Source: Buxus sempervirens (taxonomy: Eukaryota; Streptophyta; Magnoliopsida; Buxales; Buxaceae). From it: a stretch of DNA of 64,000 bases. The stretch spans positions 17,386,366-17,450,365 of the forward strand of contig OX387185.1 of assembly GCA_947561395.2 (NCBI GenBank), given 5' to 3'. The stretch's first letter is position 1; every line of letters starts with the position of its first letter. The notes below the pieces were generated by a model. It was not told where the DNA came from and did not search any database. It worked only from the letters and a program-made list of their open reading frames with translations. Positions 56,035-64,000 of this stretch are shown here, piece after piece. Both the position numbers and the translations under genes were made by a program.

Positions 56035-57616
56035 CACCTAGTGGATTTGAGCCATGTTTTGCTTGCTTATTCTGATGTTATTGATTGTTTGTTGTTTTGA
56101 TTGATTGTAATAAGCATGCTAGACTTGTGTGTTTCTGTTTTAGAGAATGCAAGACCCATGAGAATAGGGTGTGTGATGTCCATGCTTGAATATGATTAGA
56201 ACCATGCTTAGGAAGGCCTAGTTAATCTTATCATGCTAGTTTGCCATCTCTCCATGATAGCATGTTATGATCTAGACCTTGATGTTATGAGCATGAGATC
56301 TGAGTTTTTTTAGAGATGTCTTGAATATTCCAAAAGCATGCTTACTATGGTTGTATGCTAATTTCTATACCATGATAACATGCTTGCATGATGTTGGTGT
56401 GAATGCATGTCTAGATCAAGCATGCTAGGTGTTTTGGGATTGCCTTGATTTACTTATGTTTGCTGTTTTCAGATGTGATTTCTATATCATGCCTTGATGA
56501 ATATGATTATGCTTGCATGGCTACGAAAAAAGAGTGGCAAGGGGGGACGTTGTATTGAATGTGACCCTCTTTTTCAAATACACTTGAGCACATTTTCTAT
56601 TTTTTACACAGCCTACCTATCACCTATAGGAAGTTGAACAAGAATGTGTGTAGCTTGGCGCACCGAGGTCATTACTTCGGAAAGCGAAAGTGAAAACATT
56701 CACCTTAGAAGCTTTGAGTCAATGATGTGATGACATAGTGGATCTAGAATTCTGGTCATACACTAGGCTTGAGCTCTGAGTTGCCAATAAGCCAAAACCC
56801 AAAACCCCTACGCGAAGGTGGAGAAACACCCTTTTGGCCAAAATAAACCAAGTGCGATGGGAAAAGGGTTTGTAATGAGGGAAGGCCGTCTTGCATGGCT
56901 CAGGTGGTCCAAGGCATGATATGGACACCATTTGGAAGGTAAACATGAGGTAACAAGGTATTTTCAACCTATTGTTTGTGGTAACCTCTATACTTGGTAA
57001 GAATCAAGCTCACGGTGTCCATTTGTTCGGGATTTTATTTTCCTAGAAAATTGCTGATTGCCTAGGGTTGGTGTAGCCCATAGGAAGAGTTTTAACTCTT
57101 CTTAGAGGTCATTCTACCCAAATGCCCATAGGAGGCAACCAAAAGTCCAAGATCCATGCATTGGGTGTCCATTTTGGTGGGAGCCTAGGCCCTCCTTTGT
57201 TTAAATATTACTAATCCTCTTCTTTGCAGGAAAGTTGCATGGGAATGACACCCAGGAGCTGCTGATGTAGAGGGCATCCTCTAATTTTTAGTTTAGGATT
57301 TTTTTTTCCTTCCTTTTTTTTCAAGCCCAAGGAGGCTAAATTGTAATTTTGTTTTTTTTATTCATGCCCTTGAAGGCCAATTTGTATTGTAACATATTTC
57401 CTTTATTGTAAGGGATATTTTTGTGCATATTTGTGGTCTCCCCATGCAACCTCATGAAATTCATGGTTTAAGCGGGCTTTTAGTGCCATTTGATGTGTCA
57501 AATGCCCAATTTGGGGCAGTCTGGAAGCCACCCAATGGTGAACAGTGTGTTTGGGCATGTAACCAAGCTAATAAAACCAATCGGAAAAGGAAACAAATCG
57601 AAAATCTGTTTTTTGG

Positions 57617-57710
57617 CTTAAAACCGTCCTGAGTATGCGGTTGCCTGCATTTTCGCTGCAACCGCACGTATCATACGGTTTGGGCCAAACCGTTCTGAAT
57701 GCACGGTTTT
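57617..57710. repeat. Inverted-repeat words in the leader, ACCGTCCT/ATGCGGT
   Basis: Three to four units (ACCGTCCTGAGTATGCGGTT, ACCGCACGTATCATACGGTT, ACCGTTCTGAATGCACGGTT) are the same words as the LTR cassettes, but inside the element leader about 3.6 kb away. Confidence 0.85.
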
Positions 57711-58424
57711 AGGCCGAAATCCTATTCCAGCCTTGCTAATTAAACATTTCTGGGTCCTTTCATCCCTAAGTCATATAAGCAAGTGGGCAGGTGTGCTAAA
57801 TAGGATAAATGGCATATAAACCATTCCAAATGCACCCAAATCAAGAGATTAAGGTCATTTTGAACATATTCACCTAAATTGAACAAATTAACTCAACTCA
57901 AAGGTGAAAATGATAAAATAAAAGTTGGCTCAAACCAAAAAAAACAGGTCAAGCACCTCAAATTGAGGGTTAAGTCCACATTGGACTCTTTTTGTCCAAT
58001 TTGACCACTTAACCCGTCTTAAGTGAAGTAAATGATTAAAACAGAATTGGTTCAAATAACCAACCTAATCATACTTCAATCTCAAGAATTGAACTTGGAA
58101 ATCACAATAAGTTTCCAAAACATGTTGAGCTTAAAGTATAATACAACACATGAAAGGAAGCTCAACTCTTTTAAAATGGGGCAAATTCCAATAAAAAAAA
58201 TCAATCTCTAATAAGAAATCTTTAATCATAAAGTATTCAAACTTTTAAGATTTCTTCCAAAGAGCAATTTGTGGGTCACTTGGAAACCTTTGAATTCCAA
58301 GCAAATAATCATTTAAAAATCCAATGAAAGAAAATTTCAAATAAATCACCACCTTAAAGGCAAATTGAGTCTCTTTTTAACTCAAAACACCTAAGGGGGG
58401 AAATCAAAAATATTTTAGGCATCT

Positions 58425-58860
58425 GAAAGCCTTGGAATTTCAGAAAATCAAATCATAGGACTCCTGGAAGCCTGAAATTCCAGAATTTTTCAAAATCTTC
58501 ATAGGCCTTCTAAAGCCTGAATTTAGAAACTCATAGGACTCCTGGAAGCCTGAAATTCCAGAATTTTTAAAATCTTCATAGGCCTTCTAAAGCCTGAATT
58601 TAGAAACTCATAGGACTCCTGGAAGCCTGAAATTCCAGAATTTTTCAAAATCTTCATAGGCCTTCTAAAGCCTGAATTTAGAAACTCATAAGACTCCTGG
58701 AAGCCTGAAATTCCAGAATTTTTCAAAATCTTCATAGGCCTTCTAAAGCCTGAATTTAGAAACTCATAGGACCCCTGGAAGCCTGAAATTCCAGATCTTT
58801 TTCAAAATCTTCATAGGCCTTCTAAAGCCTGAATTTAGAAAATCATAGGCACCTGAAAGC
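58425..58860. repeat. 78-bp tandem repeat
   Basis: Five to six copies with the word CTCCTGGAAGCCTGAAATTC starting at 58461, 58539, 58616, 58694 and 58772 (period 77-78 bp). Copies are nearly identical, so the array is young relative to its surroundings. The ends fade at 58425 and 58860. Confidence 0.95.
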
Positions 58861-58899
58861 CTGCGTAATTTCAGGAGGTTGTGGAAGCCTTAATTCCAA

Positions 58900-59330
58900 A
58901 GCATAAGCCCTTGGAAGCTTGCGTAATTCCAAGTCTCGAGTTTGTCTAAGGATTTTTACTTTGGACATCTCATCTTTTGTGGGATATGTTGGAAGCCCTA
59001 GAATTTTCTAATATTGGTTAGTCTTTTTCGTACCAGCCAATGCATAAGCCTTTGGAAGCTTGCGTAATTCCAAGTTGTGATTTGTCTAAAGACCTTTACC
59101 TTAGGCATCTCATATTGTGGGCCGTTGGAAGCCCTAGAATTTTCCAATATTGGTAGGTCTTTTTCGCACCAACCAAGTCATAAGCTCTTGGAAGCTTGTG
59201 TAATTCCAATGCTTGATTTGACTATAGGCTTTTAATATAGCCACATCATCTTTTGTGGGACATGTTGGAGGCCCTGGAATACTCCAACAAAATTTCTGTG
59301 GTTTGATCTTTTTCGTATCAATCACCTCAT
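58900..59330. repeat. 140-bp tandem repeat, three diverged copies
   Basis: Units begin GCATAAGCC(C/T)TTGGAAGCTTG at 58901, 59042 and 59179, and contain TTTGTGGG and GTTGGAAGCCCT. They share the GGAAGCCT word with the adjacent 78-bp array, so both probably grew from one ancestral sequence. Confidence 0.88.
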
Positions 59331-59550
59331 TTTAATAAGGTTATTTTAACCATAAATCCAAAAGGTAAAAAAATATGAATACAAGGAAAATCCCAAACTC
59401 ATGTTCACCAAGCCTGCATGCATGCATTCATAAGTGTGTAAACATGATTTATTGGGATACTGATATTGCTTCTTTCCTTTATTTTCAAGGTTTTCGGTTC
59501 CTACTGCAACCATTGCTCCCCGACGTTCTCAGAGACTAAAATCTGCCACC

Positions 59551-61011
59551 ATGAATCCTATTGAAGAACAGTCCACTGTTTCTGCTGAGGCCTTTGCTCA
59601 ATTACAAGAGCAAGTGGCAGGGATGATAAAACTACTAGAAAATCTACTGGCCAACCAAGCCGCTCAGGCTCAGATGCAGGCGCAGCAGGCGCAGGCTCAG
59701 GTTCACCAGGCTTCATCATCCCATAATGCACCACCAGCTCAACCCCAGACTGACCTTCCACCACCAGTCCAACCTATCCCACCTCAACCTGAACTCTATC
59801 AGCCAAACCCCGAGCCTATCTTTATCCGAGAAGAGGAATCTTAATATGAGAAGGAGAAGGAGAAAGAAAAGGAGAGACTGAGGGTAGAGGTAGAGAGAAA
59901 GTTCTTGGACAAGATGGAGTCCATCCAAGAAGAATTGAAAGAAGTAAGAGGGATCAACACGTTGGGTGGTACCAATTTCAAGGATCTTTGCATGTACCCC
60001 GACGCATGCCTACTGGCCAAATTTAAGTGCCCGGACTTCGAGAAATATGACGGCACCGGCTGCCCAATGAGCCATCTGCAGCTCTACTGTGGGGCGTTGT
60101 GCCAATTTGGCCGGGATGATGGCATCCTGATCCAGCTATTCCAGAGAAGCCTGACAGGGGCAGCCTTAAGGTGGTTCGCAACGGTGGACCACGGCAGAAT
60201 CAGAAGGTGGAAGGACCTAGCTGATGCTTTTCTAGCTCAATGCCGCTTCAACGCCGACATCATACTAGATAGGTACGATATGATGAAGATGAGCAAGGGA
60301 AGAGATGAGACAGTCAGGCAGTATGCCAAAAGGTGGAGAGAGGCCGCCTCTCAAGTCAGGCCTCCCATGTTGGAGCCAGAGATGGTAACCACTTTTATTG
60401 GCACACTGGGGCAGTCATTCTACAATCACTTGGTGGGTCAGATTACCAACAGTTTTGCTGCCCTAGTACAGGTCGCAGACCGGATTGAAGATGGAATCAG
60501 ATCCGGGCGAATCTACGACCATTTTGCCGCGGCTCGTCAGCAGGAGCCCACTTCTGATCCTTCTGCCCAGAAACAAAAGAATGGGGCAAGAAGGAACGGA
60601 GGGAAGAAAGAAGGGGAAGTAAACATGGTACAACCCCAACCATCCAAAAAACCACTCCAAGTCAACATTTCTGCACCACCATCCAGCCCAGTGCAGCCGC
60701 AATCGACCTATCAAAACCCTCTCAATATTAATGTTCCTCAAGCAGCAATGCCCAACCAAAAAAGGGTATTCTCGAAAGAGGAGAGAGACGCTTGGATGGC
60801 GTCCAGAAGGAATAGGGTCCTTTCCCCTCTTCCTGTGACTCCATCCCAGCTATTGCCAACTCTGTTAAACGCAGGGTATGTTACCCTGAAAGAACCAAAT
60901 CCGAATGCTTCGAAGGGAAAGAATTTCGATCCCTCCACCACTTGTGAATACCATATGGGTGCACCAGGACACCCTACAGACAGGTGTTGGCCATTAAAAC
61001 ATGCTATCTAG
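59551..61011 (+). pseudogene. Gag of the C-family element
   Basis: The frame opens MNPIEEQSTVSAEAF, followed by a Gln/Ala- and Pro/Gln-rich N-terminus, an in-frame TAA at 59842-59844, a charged coiled-coil-like stretch (KEKERLRVEVERK), and the Gag core: KFKCPDFEKYDGTGCPM, LTGAALRWF, WKDLADAFLAQCRFN and GRDETVRQYAKRWREAA. A C-terminal CEYH...GHPTDRCWPLK segment resembles a zinc-binding end. The frame is closed by TAG at 61009-61011 where related proteins read Gln (AI-Q-DLI), then continues in the same frame as protease. Two C-to-T type stops are the only lesions visible. Confidence 0.9.
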
Positions 61012-61014
61012 GAT

Positions 61015-62427
61015 TTGATCGATCAGGGAACCTTGTTGTTTAACACGGCTGCACCCTCTCCCGCCAGGACTAACATTGGTCAGAATCCTCTGCCCCAGTA
61101 TAATGGGGCAGGTCCTTCCAATTTTGTAGGGACCGTCTCTTCTGGACCGAGGACGTTTGATCCCTCGCAGTTAATTGCGCCGATAGGAACGTCCGTTAAG
61201 GTCTATTTTGACCAAGAAGAGGTAGGGGAACAAATCAATGTCATTTCTGGAAATAAAGGAAATGGCAAGACTGCAGAGGACATTAATGCCTCTTTGAACC
61301 AGGCCGCTTCTCTCATGGCCCAGCTTGATGTAACCAAAACTCCTCTCATCATTAATTGCAACCCGGCTGTTGCTCCTCCACCTACTCCATCATCCAAACC
61401 ACCTTTGATCATTAATTATGACCCCACCACAGCATCAATTACCTCCGTTTCTTCTCAGACCTTGAAATCCTCTCAACCCAAGGAACCCAGGCAATCCTCG
61501 CCTCTGGTTATTGAGGTGCCTCCTTCCAACCCCATTCCCACATCAACTCCTGCACCAAGGTCTCATCTCCAGCCCTTGGTATTTAACGTTCCTAAACCCT
61601 CCTATTCAGAAACTGCTGTACCTTGGAACTACAGCGAGGGTTATACGACCACTATCCCAGTGGCCAGGAATCAGAGTCAAGAGGAAATAAATCTCATGAC
61701 AAGATCAGGGAGATGTGTGGAAGGAAAAGAACAAGAAAAGAAAGAAGCAGAGCAAGTTCAGAAGGGGAAGGCCAAGATAGGGGAAGACACCCCCCAGGTC
61801 GTCAATGATGAGGCAGCAGACCTCTTAAAAATACTGAAAAAGAGTGAATTCAATATTGTCGACCAATTAATCAAGGTCCCTGCCCAGATATCAATACTGG
61901 GATTATTGCTTAATTCAGAAAAGCATAGGGACTCATTAATAAAGGTACTCCAGAGTGCTCACGTGCCTAAGACGATTGAGCCAGACCAGCTCGGCATGAT
62001 GATCGGCCAGATCTTATCTCACAATGTAATAAGCTTTTCCGAAAGCGAGATAAGCCCTAGTGGATGTTATCACGTGGACCCTTTGCACATCACTGTGCTT
62101 TGTAAGGGTAACATGATAGCCCGGGTCCTAATTGACAATGGGTCAGTCTTAAACGTCTGTCCCTTAGTAACATTTGTTAGGATTGGTCTGGATCAATTAA
62201 AAATAAAGCAGAACGGAAGGATAGTAAGAGCTTTTGATAGCTCCAAAACACACTCCCTAGGGGAGATTGAATTACCGATTACCATCGGACCGAATATCTT
62301 TAATATCACATTCGAAGTGATAGATATTCCTGCTGCCTTCAATCTACTTCTGGGAAGGCCGTGGATCCACTCAGCTAGGGCTATACCATCCACCCTTCAT
62401 CAAAGAGTAAAATATATAAGAGGTTAG
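61015..62427 (+). CDS. Protease part of the C-family Gag-Pro frame
   Basis: Same frame as Gag. After a Ser/Thr/Pro-rich linker (about residues 1-270) the aspartic protease shows ARVLIDNGSVLNVCPL (Asp in D-N-G), VRAFDSSKTHSLGEIELPI and NLLLGRPWIHSARAIPSTLHQ. Wording and order match Ogre/Tat-type proteases. The Met at 61015 merely follows the stop codon; the natural protein would be the Gag-Pro polyprotein. The frame closes at 62427 just after the protease. Confidence 0.88.
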   Translation: MIDQGTLLFNTAAPSPARTNIGQNPLPQYNGAGPSNFVGTVSSGPRTFDPSQLIAPIGTSVKVYFDQEEVGEQINVISGNKGNGKTAEDINASLNQAASLMAQLDVTKTPLIINCNPAVAPPPTPSSKPPLIINYDPTTASITSVSSQTLKSSQPKEPRQSSPLVIEVPPSNPIPTSTPAPRSHLQPLVFNVPKPSYSETAVPWNYSEGYTTTIPVARNQSQEEINLMTRSGRCVEGKEQEKKEAEQVQKGKAKIGEDTPQVVNDEAADLLKILKKSEFNIVDQLIKVPAQISILGLLLNSEKHRDSLIKVLQSAHVPKTIEPDQLGMMIGQILSHNVISFSESEISPSGCYHVDPLHITVLCKGNMIARVLIDNGSVLNVCPLVTFVRIGLDQLKIKQNGRIVRAFDSSKTHSLGEIELPITIGPNIFNITFEVIDIPAAFNLLLGRPWIHSARAIPSTLHQRVKYIRG

Positions 62428-63605
62428 AGGGTGATAACAGTCCTAGCCGAGAGTCTAGTCCCTCCCGTCATACCACCTGACGTACCTTTCATTAATGTGG
62501 ATTTAACGGCAGACAAAATTGCGTTTCATTCTTTTCAGTTTGAAACAGTCAACTTCATACCTGGGGGTGTCTAAAAAAGAATGAGAAGTTGACATGCGCC
62601 AACAAGATGGTAGAAAAGGTTTTGAAAGATTGCAATTTCCACCCAGGAAAGGGGTTGGGAATTAATCTACAAGGAAGGGTGGAGCCCATAGAGGCACAGA
62701 GGCTGGTCCCACGAGCAGGATTAGGGATGAAAATAAGAAGATGGAAGAGGGGACCACAGAAAGAAAATGGTAACGAAAGGGAAAAGAATCAAGGAAAATT
62801 CCCTCATTTAAGAGAAACTTTTCCGAATCCCTCTCATACCATTCAATTGTCTCCTCCTTCAGATTCCTCCAAACCTCCATATTTTAATGATAATCCTTTT
62901 AGAAAACATTTTACCTCAACCCTTCAACCGTTTATCCCCCTTTCACCCACTTTGGCGCCTAAAGCCATGGATGAGCCTGAGCCACTGCCACGAGAGCAGC
63001 AGGACTTCACAGAAGAGGCTGGGGCATTCTTTGCAATGACAGAGGATGAAGGAAGATAGAAAGCAGAAAAAGAGGTTCCTTTTATTGACTGGGCCTCAAT
63101 CAAGATCCCAGATAAGGTCACCTCTGAACTCAGCCCCGAAGCAGAAAAGGGCAGTTTTTCAAATCCGGTAATGATGGTATCGGATAAAGAGCTTGAGGAG
63201 GAGCAGGTTTGCACTATACCACCTGCTCCAGAGGGCTTTGCGCTAAAAAATTGGGAAGAGATCCCTTTGACATTTGAGGCCATATTTTGTGGTCATTGGA
63301 ACTACATTGACAATGTTAACCGCGCAAATCTATCGGATCTTAATTCAGTGCTTCAAATTGGGATGTGTGGGTGTCTCATTGAAAATATGCCTCTGCGGGC
63401 AACCTGGAAATTGTCTGCACCAAAAATTACGATGCAGAATCTGGATTTGTATTGGACCAGGGCAAATAGAACAGGTCTTGTATCGGATCAGGCATGGATT
63501 CAAATTACCACGTTTCCTTGGGACTTTTCCCTCTTCACAAGCCCATTGTTTGGAATAAATGAAATTTTCAGAATAAGTAGTGGGTTTAGGAGGGATGATG
63601 ATTGA
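62428..63605 (+). pseudogene. Protease-RT linker with G-patch-like domain
   Basis: 62589-63059 gives MVEKVLKDCNFHPGKGLG, then GRVEPIE and GLGM, the glycine spacing of a G-patch motif, followed by a low-complexity Pro/Ser linker (PLSPTLAPKAMDEPEPLP). A stop at 63057 and a phase change lead into 63171-63605, which includes FCGHWNYIDNVNRANLSDL, loosely like the segment before RT in these elements. No RT motif appears before the window ends. The stop at 62571 and changes of phase suggest decay. Confidence 0.6.
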
Positions 63606-64000
63606 AGTTGTGACTGCAGAAGGAAACCATCGTCATACTTTGACAGAGAATTAACAGAACTGGGGACTTGGATGTACCAATGAGCAATGGGTTACACAAA
63701 TAGTTACCATCGTGCTATATCAAGTCTAACAAATCCCGGCTGTTGTGAAAGCTTTGGTTTCGGTTATTTCCAATGAATATGAACTTTTTAAACAATTAAA
63801 TGCATGATAGATGAATGACAGTAAAAAACACTAAAATTGTGACACTTAATATCTTAAATTTCTAATGCATTTGTTGACCCCAACTCATTCCGGCCTCGAT
63901 GTGATGATTTCACGTGTCACAAACGTGCAGCACTACTACAAGCGTGATGAGTCAAAAAGTTTGACCCCAAGTGCTTGGTTCGTATAAGGGACTAGAATCG
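63606..64000. other. Unassigned end of the window
   Basis: Pol coding similarity fades after about 63600. The last 400 bp show no domain. Short words such as CACGTGTCAC (63912) and several TTGACCCC occurrences suggest that another non-coding element starts here, but no LTR edge can be fixed. Confidence 0.35.

Larger units (their letters stand above)
56035..59550 (+). other. Long untranslated leader of the C-family element
   Basis: 3.5 kb between PBS and gag without a credible protein frame. Ogre-type elements have a leader of this kind, often with an extra ORF, which I do not see here. It contains an ACCGTCCT/GTGCGGT cassette (57617-57710), a 78-bp tandem repeat (58425-58860) and a 140-bp tandem repeat (58900-59330). 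The 70-codon frame at 58523-58735 on the minus strand is produced by the 78-bp repeat. Confidence 0.6.

Noticed and set aside
58523-58735. 70-codon minus-strand protein with internal repeats
   Set aside because: A frame created by the 78-bp non-coding tandem repeat.

Overview
The window is repeat-dominated nuclear DNA of a higher plant. It holds gypsy elements of the Tat and chromovirus (Tekay-like) lineages, Copia and TRIM elements, an L1-type LINE and a CACTA-like element. The only recognisable host gene is a four-exon plant aldo-keto reductase (AKR). There is no sign of bacterial, organellar or viral gene organisation, and I found no rRNA or tRNA gene. A dicot with a large genome is the likeliest source, but I cannot name the species. 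LTR families are labelled here C (LTRs starting TGTAGACACCCC), D (TGYAAAACCCCG), A and B (chromoviruses) and E (TGATGTGCC).

Layout. 1-20.6 kb is a mosaic of nested LTR elements. It contains a family C LTR piece (1-934), a family D LTR with a GGTACC minisatellite (992-2694) holding a solo A LTR (2695-5027), and a decayed minus-strand chromovirus B (5438-18494). B has lost RT and RNase H and is interrupted by an A element (gag 9060-10130, LTR 10461-15331), which itself holds a solo C LTR (11059-13351). A Copia-like 3' end lies near 20.05-20.57 kb.

20.9-48.3 kb is a minus-strand AKR gene. Exon 4 (20917-21141) is separated from exons 1-3 (47422-48326) by a 26.3-kb intron filled with transposons. 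The intron contains a degenerate Copia remnant, a 478-bp CACTA-like element and a Tat-lineage element (23107-46580) with 1157-bp LTRs and target duplications GCTTT. The Tat element carries three solo LTRs, each with its own perfect 5-bp duplication (26318-28738, 31125-34000, 37718-39145). Downstream of integrase it carries two antisense genes (42266-45169 and 37629-41861) of the plant mobile domain (PMD) type. Both have a short GT-AG intron at the same place and phase. AKR exon 1 has a nonsense codon at position 81, so the gene looks dead in this copy.

48.5-49.5 kb is a cluster of three TRIM-like units in alternating orientation with a large fold-back. 49.5-52.0 kb has no recognisable gene. 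52.07-53.05 kb is a LINE RT fragment broken by a D LTR, which is broken in turn by a C-family Tat/Ogre-like element running off the window. That element has an LTR (53593-56014), a tRNA-Arg-like PBS, a 3.5-kb leader with tandem repeats, a gag-protease frame with two stops and a G-patch-like segment.

The two most unusual signals are the paired, intron-containing antisense PMD genes inside one retrotransposon, and clusters of short inverted repeats in the LTRs of several families. These clusters keep their place upstream of the promoter, while the repeated word changes from family to family and even between copies.
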